The notes under the pieces were generated by a model, which saw only the letters and a program-made list of their open reading frames with translations, was not told where the DNA came from and searched no databases. From the NCBI RefSeq assembly GCF_000024345.1, contig NC_013729.1, positions 5,642,001 through 5,706,000 on the forward strand: a stretch of 64,000 nucleotides of DNA, in the 5' to 3' direction. Each line of letters opens with the position of its first letter. Position 1 is the first letter of the stretch. A program made the position numbers and the translations under genes. This document shows, piece by piece, positions 7,875 through 16,469 of this stretch. This DNA is from Kribbella flavida DSM 17836. GTDB taxonomy: Bacteria > Actinomycetota > Actinomycetes > Propionibacteriales > Kribbellaceae.

Positions 7875-9275
7875 CTACTGGCCTTGACTCTGGGTGGTGG
7901 TCTTGTCCTTGCCGACGATGCTCTCGACCGCCTCGTCGTAGTTCTTGGCGGCTTCCTCCGGCGACGACTGCTTGGTCATCACCGCCTCCATCGCGGTGAT
8001 GATCTCGTTCGACACCTTCGGGTACTCCGGCAGCGCCGGACGGTACACGGTCACCGCCACCAGGTCGGTGAAGAACTGCGTGCTCTTGGCCGACGACTTG
8101 TAGCCGGCGTCCGCGGCGACGTCCTTGCGGACCGCGATCTGCGCGCCCTCGGTGGCGTACTTGGTCGCGTTCTTCTGCGTCTGCAGGGTCTTGATGAAGT
8201 TCCAGGCCGCGTCCGGGTTCTTCGACTTGGCCGGGATTGCCCAGGTCCAGCCGCCGGACAGGCTGACCTTGCCCTTGCCACTGCCGTCCTGGGTCGGCAT
8301 CGCGGCCTGGCCGAGCACCTCGGTCCACTGCGGCCACGGCTTGGCGCCGGTCTTCTGCCAGTTGTTGTACAACCAGGAGCCGTCCAGCGCGATCGCCAGC
8401 TTGCCGTTCGGCAGCAGGTCGCTGCCGACCTTGTTGCCCCAGTTCGGGTCCAGCGACTGCTTCGGCTGCGGCGCGATGCCCTCGTCGAAGATCGTCTTGA
8501 TGAAGTTCAGCGAGTCCTTGAAGCCCTGGCTGCCGACGACCCACTTCTGCTGGTCGAAGTTGTAGAGCGTGTCCTTGGTGCCGTAGAGCAGCATCTCCAG
8601 GCCCTGCATGGCCGAGGCCTCACCCATCGGCTTGCCGGAGTACACGTTCAGCGGGATGACGCCGGGCACCTTTTGCTTGATGGTGCGGGCCGCGGTCAGC
8701 ACCTCGTCCCAGTTCTTCGGCTGCCACTCGGCGGGCAGGCCGGCCTTGGCGAAGATCTCCTTGTTGTACCAGAGCGCCCGGGTGTCGGTGCCGTCCGGAA
8801 TCCCGTACGTCTTGCCGTCCTGCGCCTTCGCCGCGCCCTTGGCGGTCTCCTCGAACTGGCTCCAGTCCGGCCAGTCCTTGAGGTAGTCGTCGAGCGGCTT
8901 GAGGTACCCCGCGGTGATGTCGGAGTTGATCAGGAAGGTGTCCTCGTAGACGATGTCCGGCGCCGTGTTCGGCGAGCGCATCATCAGCTGCAGCTTGGTG
9001 TAGTAGTCGTTCTCGCTCGCCACGATCGGCACGATCTCGACCGTCGAGCCGGGGTTGGCCGCCTCGAACTCGGCCTTGGCGCCGGTGAGGAACTTCTTCA
9101 TCACCGTGCCGGGGCCCCACTGCTGGTAGGCGATCTTGATGTTCGCCGGACCGGCGCTCGACGCGCCTGCCTCGGGCGTCTTGGTGGTCGATCCCTGGCC
9201 ACAGGCCGAAACCCCCAGCAGGAGTGCGCCCAGGGCGAGTGCACCCGCCCGTTTGAAACCGAAACTCTTGACCAT
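7875..9275 (-). CDS. Sugar-binding lipoprotein of ABC importer (family 1)
   Basis: 466 residues from ATG at 9275, preferred over a GTG three codons upstream because GAAGGT is properly spaced from it. The signal sequence ends in a lipobox LGVSAC with the lipidated Cys at about residue 25. The body follows extracellular solute-binding protein family 1, including GSWLYNNW and SGGWTWAIP in the ligand cleft region. It delivers an unidentified sugar to the two downstream permeases. No glycosidase or regulator gene belongs to this operon, so the substrate cannot be inferred. Two GACAACGTTGTC-type sites lie upstream. Confidence 0.9.
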   Translation of the reverse strand: MVKSFGFKRAGALALGALLLGVSACGQGSTTKTPEAGASSAGPANIKIAYQQWGPGTVMKKFLTGAKAEFEAANPGSTVEIVPIVASENDYYTKLQLMMRSPNTAPDIVYEDTFLINSDITAGYLKPLDDYLKDWPDWSQFEETAKGAAKAQDGKTYGIPDGTDTRALWYNKEIFAKAGLPAEWQPKNWDEVLTAARTIKQKVPGVIPLNVYSGKPMGEASAMQGLEMLLYGTKDTLYNFDQQKWVVGSQGFKDSLNFIKTIFDEGIAPQPKQSLDPNWGNKVGSDLLPNGKLAIALDGSWLYNNWQKTGAKPWPQWTEVLGQAAMPTQDGSGKGKVSLSGGWTWAIPAKSKNPDAAWNFIKTLQTQKNATKYATEGAQIAVRKDVAADAGYKSSAKSTQFFTDLVAVTVYRPALPEYPKVSNEIITAMEAVMTKQSSPEEAAKNYDEAVESIVGKDKTTTQSQGQ

Positions 9276-9290
9276 CACGTCCACCTTCGG

Positions 9291-9302
9291 GCAATCGTTG
9301 TC
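9291..9302. promoter_or_regulatory. Degenerate copy of the upstream operator
   Basis: GCAATCGTTGTC matches 9 of 12 positions of the perfect palindrome at 9382-9393, with the whole right half (CGTTGTC) conserved. It lies 15 bases upstream of the binding-protein start. Confidence 0.35.
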
Positions 9303-9381
9303 ATCCCGGTACCACCGCTCGAACCCAGCGGGCTTTCCCGTGACCGTAGGAGGCTCAGACCAGTGAAGTCAATGGTTGACA

Positions 9382-9393
9382 GACAACGTTGTC
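9382..9393. promoter_or_regulatory. Palindromic operator GACAACGTTGTC
   Basis: A perfect 12-bp palindrome with a central CG, the form recognised by LacI-family repressors, about 107 bases upstream of the sugar-binding lipoprotein gene. A TTGACT sequence next to it on the minus strand could be a -35 box. No LacI gene is adjacent; the regulator is unknown. Confidence 0.6.
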
Positions 9394-9490
9394 CGCGCAG
9401 TCAACGCGCTGAGCGGTGACCGGCCCGGTAACAATCCGATCACCGCTACGGCGGACGCCGGTGACCGTGCGGCCGTCCGGCGGACGGCGG

Positions 9491-10495
9491 TCAGACGGTG
9501 ACGGCCGACGCCTCGGAGCGGGCGCTGACCACGCGCCGCGACCGGGTCGCACCGAGTCCGCACAGCGCGAGGCCGAGCAGCAGCCAGGCCCCCAGGACCA
9601 GCAGCGGACGCCCCGCGCCGGCTCCGTCGAAGAAGCTCACCGAGCGCAACGCCGTACCGGCGGCTCCGGGCGGGAGGAACTGGCCGAGTGAGCCCCAACC
9701 GCTCGGCAGCATCTCAGGCGCGCTGGACAGGCCCGACAGCGGGTTGCCGAGCAGCATCATGACGGCCGCGCCCAGCCCGAGGCCCGCCGTGCCGAGCAGC
9801 CATTCCAGGCCGAGCAGGGTCAGACTGATCGCCGCGATCGAGAGCCCGATCACGCCGGCGTTGCCCCAGTAGCTACCCTCCAGGGACCCGAGCCAGAACT
9901 GCAGGACCGCGGTCAGCGCGAGCGCGCCGGCGACGGCGAATCCCAGCGCCCCGACCACCCGGGTCGCGCCGGCCTTGGCGAAGTTGATCAGCCCGACGGC
10001 CGCCATGATGCCGCCGATGACCAGCGGCAGGGCACCCGCCGCCAGGCCCGCACCCCGGGGATCGTCGGCGGGCAACGGAACCACGTCGGTGACCTTCGGC
10101 GCCTGCTGCGGATTCTGCGCCGCAAGGCGGCCCGACAGCTGGGTGAGCAGCTGCGCCACGGCCGGACCCGCCGCCGAGGCAGTGAGCAGCTCGGGCGCCT
10201 GCTGGTCGAGCACGATCGCGCCGTACACGTCCCGGTCCTCGATCGCCTGGACAGCGGCGGCGCGGTCGGCGACCGGCTCGATCGCGAATCCGCCGGGCAT
10301 CGCCTGCTCGAGCGCACCGGTCACCTGGGCGACGGCCTGCTGCGGACCGACGACCGCGAGCGGCACGTCGCGGGGCGCGGAGCGTGCGGCCGGCCAGGCG
10401 AACGCGATCAACAGCACCGTGAGGACCGCGGTCAGCACCAGGACGACGGCCGCCACGGGCGGGCGGCGAGGCTCGACGGAGGTGTCGGTGGACAT
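9491..10495 (-). CDS. YhgE/Pip-like (ABC-2 type) membrane protein
   Basis: 334 residues from ATG at 10495 with AAGGAG upstream. One N-terminal transmembrane segment (residues 13-34) is followed by an extracytoplasmic domain of about 120 residues (VPLAVVGPQQAVAQV to QQAPKVTDVVPLP) and then five or six hydrophobic segments (150-320). This layout is that of YhgE/Pip-type ABC-2 membrane proteins, involved in export or resistance. No ATPase gene is adjacent. It is divergent from a TetR regulator with a pair of matching operators between them, so it is very probably that regulator's target. Confidence 0.75.
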   Translation of the reverse strand: MSTDTSVEPRRPPVAAVVLVLTAVLTVLLIAFAWPAARSAPRDVPLAVVGPQQAVAQVTGALEQAMPGGFAIEPVADRAAAVQAIEDRDVYGAIVLDQQAPELLTASAAGPAVAQLLTQLSGRLAAQNPQQAPKVTDVVPLPADDPRGAGLAAGALPLVIGGIMAAVGLINFAKAGATRVVGALGFAVAGALALTAVLQFWLGSLEGSYWGNAGVIGLSIAAISLTLLGLEWLLGTAGLGLGAAVMMLLGNPLSGLSSAPEMLPSGWGSLGQFLPPGAAGTALRSVSFFDGAGAGRPLLVLGAWLLLGLALCGLGATRSRRVVSARSEASAVTV

Positions 10496-10510
10496 GGGCA
10501 ACTCCTTAAA

Positions 10511-10527
10511 AACGAATGACCGTTCTT
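10511..10527. promoter_or_regulatory. TetR operator, left copy
   Basis: AACGAATGACCGTTCTT is an imperfect palindrome and is the inverse complement, with one mismatch, of the copy at 10565-10581. It lies just upstream of the ribosome binding site of the YhgE-like gene. Confidence 0.65.
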
Positions 10528-10564
10528 TATTGAGCTGAGCCTGGCCCAGCGGTCTCGGCTTGTC

Positions 10565-10581
10565 AAGAACGGACATTCGTT
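10565..10581. promoter_or_regulatory. TetR operator, right copy
   Basis: AAGAACGGACATTCGTT mirrors the left copy. It directly precedes TATGTT (10583-10588), a candidate -10 box six bases before the TetR ATG, so binding would block the regulator's own leaderless promoter. Confidence 0.65.
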
Positions 10582-10594
10582 TTATGTTCCGGGC

Positions 10595-11221
10595 ATGCCC
10601 AAGGTCAGCGACGAGTACCGGCTCGCCCGCCGTCAGCAGATCGTCGCGGCCGGCCGGCGCTGCGTGTCCGCGCACGGGTTCCACAAGACGACGATGGCCG
10701 ACGTCATCCGCGAGTCGGAGTTGTCCGCGGGCGCGGTGTACGGCTACTTCAAGAGCAAGGACGAGATCGTCGCCGCGATCGCCGACGAGGCGCTCGGCAC
10801 CGTCGACGAGCTGTTCCGGACCATCCTGGCCGACGAGCGGCCGCTCGCGCCGGCCGAGGTGATGCGCACGATCCTCGAGCACGTGATCACGCTCGCCGAA
10901 CGCCCCGGCGGCGACGTCACCCGGATCGCCTTGCAGGCCTGGGCCGAAGCCGTGCACAACACCGCGATCGCGGCTCTCGCCCGGGAGAAGTACACGCTGG
11001 TGCGCAACCACTACGTCACCGTCGTACGCCGCGCGCAGGCCGACGGCACGGTCGACCCCGACGTCGACGCCGACCACGTCGGCCAGGTGCTGTTCGGCAT
11101 GCTGCCCGGCTTCGTCCTGCAGCGGCTGGTACTGGGCGACGTGACCGTGGACAGCTACGCCGCGGGCATCACCGCTCTGCTCGGCGGGCCGCCTGCGCAG
11201 CAGACCGGAGAGCGAGGGTGA
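10595..11221 (+). CDS. TetR-family repressor
   Basis: 208 residues. The N-terminal HTH is at residues 10-56 (RRQQIVAAGRRCVSAHGFHKTTMADVIRES, then SAGAVYGYFKSKDEIV), a standard TetR domain; the remainder is helical ligand-binding domain with no identifiable ligand. It probably represses itself and the divergent YhgE-like gene through the mirrored 17-bp sites in the 99-bp gap. The start lies six bases after a TATGTT box, suggesting a leaderless transcript. It overlaps the next gene by four bases. Confidence 0.9.
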   Translation: MPKVSDEYRLARRQQIVAAGRRCVSAHGFHKTTMADVIRESELSAGAVYGYFKSKDEIVAAIADEALGTVDELFRTILADERPLAPAEVMRTILEHVITLAERPGGDVTRIALQAWAEAVHNTAIAALAREKYTLVRNHYVTVVRRAQADGTVDPDVDADHVGQVLFGMLPGFVLQRLVLGDVTVDSYAAGITALLGGPPAQQTGERG

Positions 11222-12111
11222 AGCGGGCGCTGGACCGAGCGGGCATCGTCGCCGTGCTGGACCGCGCCGGGATCGCGCCCGGGGGGCTCACGGCGTACGA
11301 GGAACTGACCGAAGGCACGTACAACTCGGTCTACCGGCTGACGGTCGACGCCCAGGAGCTCGTGCTGAAGTACGCGCCGGATCCGTCCGGGCCTGGGCTG
11401 ACGCACGAGCAGGGGCTGATCGAGACCGAGACCGCGTTCTACCGGGCGGCCCGGGGCAAGGCGCCGGTGCCCGAGGTGGTGCGGGCCGGGGACGACTTCC
11501 TGCTGATGACAGCGCTGCCCGGGACGACGTTGCAGAGCGCCGGCGAGGAGCGGACGCGGTACCGCCGGGAGCTCGGGGCGATCGTGCGAAGGCTGCACGA
11601 GGTCACCGGGTCCGACGGCTTCGGGTATCCGCAGCGGGGGCTGGTGCCGAGCTGGTCCGCGGCGTTCCTGGGGATGATGGACGATGTGCTCGCCGACGCC
11701 GCCCGCTTCGGGGTGGCGCTGCCGGACGAGGTGTCGCGCCGGCTGGTGCTCGACCGGATCGACCTGCTGGACGGCGTACGGACGCCGCGGTTGGTCCACT
11801 TCGACCTGTGGGACGGCAACATCCTGGTCGCGGGCGGGCGAATCACCGGGCTGATCGACGGGGAGCGGGCGTTCTGGGGCGACCCGGTGGCGGAGTTCGT
11901 GTCGCTGACGCTGTTCAGCGCGGTGGACGACGAACTGGTCGCGGGTTACGGCTCGGACGTCGACCGCGAGCGGTTGGCGCTCTACCGGGTCTACCTGTAC
12001 CTGATCATGCTGGTCGAGGGCACTCCGCGCGGCTACGAAGGACCGGAGCGCGACGGCACGGTGAAGCTGATCGAGCGGCACCTCGCGCAGGAGCTCGCCA
12101 TCCTGCGGTAG
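11218..12111 (+). CDS. Aminoglycoside phosphotransferase-like kinase
   Basis: 297 residues from a GTG at 11218 that overlaps the TetR stop (GTGA). The catalytic loop HFDLWDGNIL (about residues 193-202) gives the HxDxxxxN pattern of the APH/choline kinase fold, and LIDGERAFWGDP (about 211-222) supplies the metal-binding Asp. VLKYA near residue 44 holds the ATP-binding Lys. Such proteins phosphorylate small hydroxyl compounds, sometimes antibiotics; the substrate is unknown. Co-translation with TetR and divergence from an exporter-like gene suggest a drug or toxin response unit. Confidence 0.82.
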   Translation: MKRALDRAGIVAVLDRAGIAPGGLTAYEELTEGTYNSVYRLTVDAQELVLKYAPDPSGPGLTHEQGLIETETAFYRAARGKAPVPEVVRAGDDFLLMTALPGTTLQSAGEERTRYRRELGAIVRRLHEVTGSDGFGYPQRGLVPSWSAAFLGMMDDVLADAARFGVALPDEVSRRLVLDRIDLLDGVRTPRLVHFDLWDGNILVAGGRITGLIDGERAFWGDPVAEFVSLTLFSAVDDELVAGYGSDVDRERLALYRVYLYLIMLVEGTPRGYEGPERDGTVKLIERHLAQELAILR

Positions 12112-12128
12112 GCCTAGCACCACCGCGA

Positions 12129-12161
12129 CCGGCGGCCCAGCTCCCTGGGACGGGCCGCCGG
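12129..12161 (+). terminator. Terminator after the phosphotransferase gene
   Basis: CCGGCGGCCC (12129-12138) pairs perfectly with GGGCCGCCGG (12152-12161) across a 13-base loop, 18 bases after the stop codon. Confidence 0.75.
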
Positions 12162-12235
12162 CTCTCCGTAGCGTCGGCTACGTCGGCCGGGACACCTCCG
12201 GCGCGGCGTAACCAGACGCACAGAAGAGGCCACGC

Positions 12236-13090
12236 ATGAGGCGCACGCAGGAAACCATCGAGAGGTCGGCGGACTCCGTCGTCCTGCAGGACGTCCGCCG
12301 GGTGTACGGCAAGGGCGGCGGCGCGGTGGTCGCGCTCGACGGGGTCAGTATCAGCTTCGCGCGCGGCACGTTCACCGCGGTGATGGGGCCGTCCGGGTCG
12401 GGCAAGAGCACGTTCCTGCACTGTGCCGCGGGACTGGACCGGCCGACGTCCGGCTCGGTGCAGATCGACGGCCGGCCGCTGGCCGGGCTGAAGGAGCGGC
12501 AGCTGACCGAGCTGCGCCGGGAGCGGATCGGGTTCGTCTTCCAGTCGTTCAACCTGCTGCCCGCGCTGACCGTCTGGCAGAACGTCACGCTGCCCCAGGA
12601 GCTCGACGGCCGGCGGACGAACCGGGCCGCGGTCACCGAGGTGCTCGAGCGGGTCGGGCTCGGCGACCGGCACAAGCACCGTCCGGGCGAGCTGTCCGGC
12701 GGTCAGCAGCAGCGGGTCGCGATCGCCCGGGCCCTGGTCGCCCGGCCGGCGGTCATCTTCGCCGACGAGCCGACCGGCGCGCTGGACACGCAGACCGCGG
12801 CCGACGTGCTCGAGCTGCTGCGCGAACCGGTCCGCAGCCAGGGCCAGACCGTCGTGATGGTGACCCACGACCCGGTCGCCGCGTCGTACGCCGACCAGGT
12901 GGTCTTCCTGGCCGACGGACGGCTGGCCGGCAACCTGATCGCGCCCACGGCCGAGCAGGTCGCCGACCGCCTCACCCACCTCGGCGCCCGCGCCGCCCGG
13001 GCCCGAACCGCGCACGCCGAGACCAGCTCTGCCTCCTCCTCCTCCTCCTCCGCCGCCGCCGACGACCAGCGGCTGGTGGCCGGGCGATGA
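12236..13090 (+). CDS. ABC transporter ATPase (MacB/LolD/FtsE type)
   Basis: 284 residues. Walker A GPSGSGKST at about 52-60, Q-loop VFQSFNLLP, signature LSGGQQQRVAIARAL at about 145-159, Walker B VIFADEPTGALD and H-loop VTHD are all intact. It is the cytoplasmic ATPase of the FtsX-type permease encoded next, whose ATG overlaps its stop by four bases. The last 40 residues are low-complexity, with a run of six serines written by TCC repeats near 13030-13050. These systems often move lipoproteins, peptides or antibiotics through mechanical work rather than substrate channels; the cargo is unknown. Confidence 0.93.
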   Translation: MRRTQETIERSADSVVLQDVRRVYGKGGGAVVALDGVSISFARGTFTAVMGPSGSGKSTFLHCAAGLDRPTSGSVQIDGRPLAGLKERQLTELRRERIGFVFQSFNLLPALTVWQNVTLPQELDGRRTNRAAVTEVLERVGLGDRHKHRPGELSGGQQQRVAIARALVARPAVIFADEPTGALDTQTAADVLELLREPVRSQGQTVVMVTHDPVAASYADQVVFLADGRLAGNLIAPTAEQVADRLTHLGARAARARTAHAETSSASSSSSSAAADDQRLVAGR

Positions 13091-15666
13091 TCAAGCTCGC
13101 ACTGCGCACGCTGCGCTTCCGCAAGGGCGGTTTCGTCGCGACCTTCGTCGCCGTCGTCTTCGGCACGATGATCGTGCTCGCCTGCGGCGGCCTGATGGAG
13201 ACCGGGATCCGCGCCAACGTCTCCGCCCAACGCCTGGCCGCCGCCGATCTGGTGGTCACCGGCAACCAGTCCCACCAGCGGCCCGGCGCCGACGAGTCCA
13301 CCCCGCTGCCCGAGCTCGTCGGCGTTCCGGCCGAAGCAGCCGCCAAGCTCCGCGCGGTGGACGGTGTCCAGGAGGTCATCGGCGACCTCACCTTCCCCAC
13401 TCCCCTGCTGTCCCAGGGCACCTCCACTTCCGGCGGCTCCGGCGATCCGGCCCGCTCCGCGGCGCAGCCGAAGATTGTTTCGGCCGAGGGGCACGCGTGG
13501 GCCTCGGCGCGGCTCGCGCCGTACCGGCTGGTCTCCGGCGCCGCGCCGACCGCCGCCGGTGACGTCGTGCTGGACTCGGCCAGTGCCCGCGCGGCCGGCG
13601 CGACCGTCGGGTCCCGGATCACCCTGCTCACCAACGGCGAACCCACGTCGTACGCCGTGCGCGGCCTCGCCGACGGTCCTGCCGGGCACACCTTCTTCTC
13701 CTCCGCCGAAGCGTCCCGGCTGTCCGGCCGCCCCGGCAGCTACTCCACCCTCGGCCTCGTCATTGCCCCTGGCAAGGACGTCGCCGCGGTCAAGCAGGCC
13801 GTCGAGTCCGCGACCGAGGACCTGCCCGGTGGCCGGCTCAGCGTGCACTCCGGCGCCGACCGCGGCATCGCCGAGCACCCCGAGGCAGCCGGCTACCGGG
13901 AGGCGATGATCGCGATCGCCGGTTCGTTCGGCGGCATTGCGACGCTGACGATGATGTTCGTCGTCGCCTCCACGCTGGCGCTGTCCGCGCAGCACCGCGA
14001 GCGCGAGTTCGCGCTGCTGCGCAGCATCGGCACCACCCCCGGCCAGGTCCGCCGGATGATCCTCGGCGAGTCCCTGCTGGTCTCCCTTCCCGCGGTTCTC
14101 GTCGGCCTGGTCCCCGGCTGGCTGCTCGGCCGCTTCCTGTTCGACCAGCTGGCCGAGCACGGCGTCGCCTCCCCGGTGATGGAGTTCCGCCAGGGCTGGA
14201 TCCCGTTCGAAGCCGGCGCCGGAGCCGCCGTCCTGGCCGCCGTCGGCGCTGCCCTGATCGCCGCCCGCAAGTCGGCCCGGATCAAGCCGGTCGAAGCCCT
14301 GGTCGAGGCCGGCCTGCAGCGCAAGTGGTTCAGCTGGCCGCGGCTCGTGCTCGGCCTGCTCGCGCTCGGCGGCGCGACGGCGCTGATGATCATCACCGCC
14401 ACCGTCATGACCGGTCCACTCGCTGCGGCCACCGCCGGCCCGGCCGTGCTCTGCTGGGCGATCGGCATCACCCTGCTCGGCCCGTTCTGGACCCGCCTCA
14501 CCCTCGCCCTGCTCCGCTGGCCCTTGTACGCCGTGAGCCGCGTCAACGGCCGGCTCGCGATCGTCAACGTGACGGCGCGCTCGGTGGCGGTGTCGGCGGC
14601 GGTGATGCCGGTCATGCTGGCGGTCGGCATCTCGACGGCCAACCTCTACATGCAGACGACCCAGGTCCATGCCGCCGAGCAGGCCTTCACCAAGGAGCTG
14701 AACGCCGACGCCGTGCTGGTGTCCAGCACCGGCACGGGTCTTCCGGCGTCGTTGGCGGCCGAGGTCCGGACCGTTCCGGGTGTCGCGGGCGCCTCGTCGT
14801 ACGTCACCAGCCGGGGCGCCGTCGACGAGCCCCGCAACGCGCCCTTCGACCAGGACGGGCCGCTGCTGCAGGGCTTCGACGCGCAGGGCGTGAACGGGCC
14901 GGCCCCGCTCCGGGTGACGTCGGGATCGCTGGAAGGCTTGACCGGGGCCACGATCGCGGTGCCGGACCGGATGGTGGAGAAGACCGGCCGTGGCATCGGC
15001 TCATCGGTCAAGCTGACGCTTGGCGACGGTACTCCGGTCGATCTGCGGGTGATCGCAACCTTCGCCGCCGAGCCCGGCTACGAGAGTCTCGTCCTGCCGG
15101 CCGAGCTGCTCGCCGCGCACACCACCGATCGGCTGGCGCCGCAGATCCTGGTCCGCTACGCGCCCGGCACCGACCCGGCTCCGGCGCTGGCGCAGCTCGC
15201 CGCGTCGCGTCCCGGCGTCCAGGTCGCCGGGCGGGACGCGCTGATCGAGGGCAACAGCGCCGACCTCAAGACCCAGGCCTGGGTCAACTATCTGCTCGTC
15301 GGCCTGCTGATCGGCTACACCGCGGTCTCGGTGGTGAACACCCTGGCCTCGGCCACGATCCGCCGGCGACGGGAGTTCGCCCTGCAGCGGCTGACCGGCT
15401 CCACCCGCGGGCAGGTGCTGCGGATGCTGACTACTGAGAGCACCTTGGTCGCAGCGGCCGGCACCGTGCTGGGCACCGCGATCGCGCTGGCGACACTGAT
15501 CCCGTACAGCGCGTCCGTGTCGGGCTCCGGTGTGCCGCACGGCCCGTGGTTGATCTACCTCGTGATCATCGGCGCGGCGGCGGGCCTGACGTACCTGGCC
15601 ACCTTGATCCCGGCGGCCGGCGTCCTGCGATCCAGCCCGGCGGAGAGCGTCGCCCGGCCGGACTGA
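13087..15666 (+). CDS. FtsX-type ABC transporter permease
   Basis: 859 residues. A first transmembrane segment at about 15-38 is followed by a large extracellular domain, then a three-helix FtsX block at about 275-405 (IATLTMMFVVASTLALSAQHREREFALLRSIG region). A central pair of helices precedes a second extracellular domain and a C-terminal FtsX block at about 735-850 (HREREFALLRS and RRRREFALQRL are the coupling regions). This duplicated MacB-like layout is common in actinobacteria. It forms a complex with the preceding ATPase. No two-component genes or target genes lie beside it, so its role is open. Confidence 0.92.
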   Translation: MIKLALRTLRFRKGGFVATFVAVVFGTMIVLACGGLMETGIRANVSAQRLAAADLVVTGNQSHQRPGADESTPLPELVGVPAEAAAKLRAVDGVQEVIGDLTFPTPLLSQGTSTSGGSGDPARSAAQPKIVSAEGHAWASARLAPYRLVSGAAPTAAGDVVLDSASARAAGATVGSRITLLTNGEPTSYAVRGLADGPAGHTFFSSAEASRLSGRPGSYSTLGLVIAPGKDVAAVKQAVESATEDLPGGRLSVHSGADRGIAEHPEAAGYREAMIAIAGSFGGIATLTMMFVVASTLALSAQHREREFALLRSIGTTPGQVRRMILGESLLVSLPAVLVGLVPGWLLGRFLFDQLAEHGVASPVMEFRQGWIPFEAGAGAAVLAAVGAALIAARKSARIKPVEALVEAGLQRKWFSWPRLVLGLLALGGATALMIITATVMTGPLAAATAGPAVLCWAIGITLLGPFWTRLTLALLRWPLYAVSRVNGRLAIVNVTARSVAVSAAVMPVMLAVGISTANLYMQTTQVHAAEQAFTKELNADAVLVSSTGTGLPASLAAEVRTVPGVAGASSYVTSRGAVDEPRNAPFDQDGPLLQGFDAQGVNGPAPLRVTSGSLEGLTGATIAVPDRMVEKTGRGIGSSVKLTLGDGTPVDLRVIATFAAEPGYESLVLPAELLAAHTTDRLAPQILVRYAPGTDPAPALAQLAASRPGVQVAGRDALIEGNSADLKTQAWVNYLLVGLLIGYTAVSVVNTLASATIRRRREFALQRLTGSTRGQVLRMLTTESTLVAAAGTVLGTAIALATLIPYSASVSGSGVPHGPWLIYLVIIGAAAGLTYLATLIPAAGVLRSSPAESVARPD

Positions 15667-15782
15667 CCGGATCAGAAGGAGCCCGGAACGTGGCCGCTCC
15701 CACCGGAGCTCAGGTGTGCCTCGGGTGATCGGGCGCGGGTGTCCCGCTTCCTGATCCGCTGGTCGTCTCGGAGACGGCGGTG

Positions 15783-15815
15783 AGCCGGCCCCCGCCTACT
15801 GGGCGGGGGTCGGCT
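15783..15815. terminator. Bidirectional terminator overlapping a stop codon
   Basis: A 14-bp stem with one G-T mismatch (15783-15796 with 15802-15815) lies between the convergent FtsX and FMN reductase genes. It covers the last codons and the stop of the reductase gene. Confidence 0.7.
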
Positions 15816-16410
15816 CCGCGACCGGTTGCAGCGCGATCGTCGTGGCCTGCACGATGCTCGCGTTCTGGCGGATCCAGCCGGACAGCACGACCTGCAGGTC
15901 CTCCAGCTCCCGCTCCTCCAGCACCACCCCGGGCACCGGCACACTGGCCCCCAGCTCGGCCAGCACCGGCCGCAGATGCTGGTCGGCGAGCAGCTTGTGC
16001 GACGGCGCCGCCGACACCGTCACCGGAACCACCACCGCCCCGGCCAGCGCCTGCGGCCGCAACACGTCGAGGAAGCTCTTCAGCAAGCCGGTGTAGCTGC
16101 CTTTGTAGACCGGAGTCGCCACCACCAGCACCGAGGCCGAAGACACCAGATCCACTGCGTCACCCAGCGCGGCCCGCTGCGCCTCGACCGCGTCCTCCCC
16201 CTGGAAGATGGCCGGCGCGAACGTGACCAGATCCACCAGATCGTCCATCCGGTACGGCGTACCGAGCTCGGAGGCGAGCAGTTCCGCGACGGACGCCGCC
16301 GCGGCCGCGGTCCGGGAGCCGGCCTTCGGGTTGCCCACCACGGTGACGACGGGCTGCGGCCACACCGGCGGGTTCGCGACGATCCGGGGCTCGAAGGCGA
16401 CTGACGGCAT
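15796..16410 (-). CDS. NADPH-dependent FMN reductase family protein
   Basis: 204 residues from ATG at 16410, with GAAGAGG about 5 bases upstream. The flavodoxin-like fold starts with VVTVVGNPKAGSRT (FMN phosphate-binding loop, about 21-34), and ATPVYKGSYTGLLKSFLD (about 98-115) matches the second flavin-binding loop of SsuE/MsuE-type reductases. It would transfer electrons from NAD(P)H to FMN in the cytoplasm, often to feed a two-component monooxygenase. No monooxygenase gene is nearby. The neighbouring DedA gene is on the same strand 59 bases upstream. Confidence 0.88.
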   Translation of the reverse strand: MPSVAFEPRIVANPPVWPQPVVTVVGNPKAGSRTAAAAASVAELLASELGTPYRMDDLVDLVTFAPAIFQGEDAVEAQRAALGDAVDLVSSASVLVVATPVYKGSYTGLLKSFLDVLRPQALAGAVVVPVTVSAAPSHKLLADQHLRPVLAELGASVPVPGVVLEERELEDLQVVLSGWIRQNASIVQATTIALQPVAEPTPAQ

Positions 16411-16469
16411 CGGGACCTCTTCCAACAGCTTCGGCAGTGAGGTCTCGAGCGTAACCAAAGTCGAGCGGA

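Noticed and set aside
7029..9419. 796-codon plus-strand frame opposite the sugar ABC operon
   Set aside because: Composition is that of an antisense shadow (His, Arg, Val, Leu runs) and the minus strand holds three clear genes.
9491..11077. 528-codon version of the YhgE-like gene beginning inside the TetR gene
   Set aside because: The first 194 codons are antisense to tetR; the ATG at 10495 has a ribosome binding site and begins the membrane protein.
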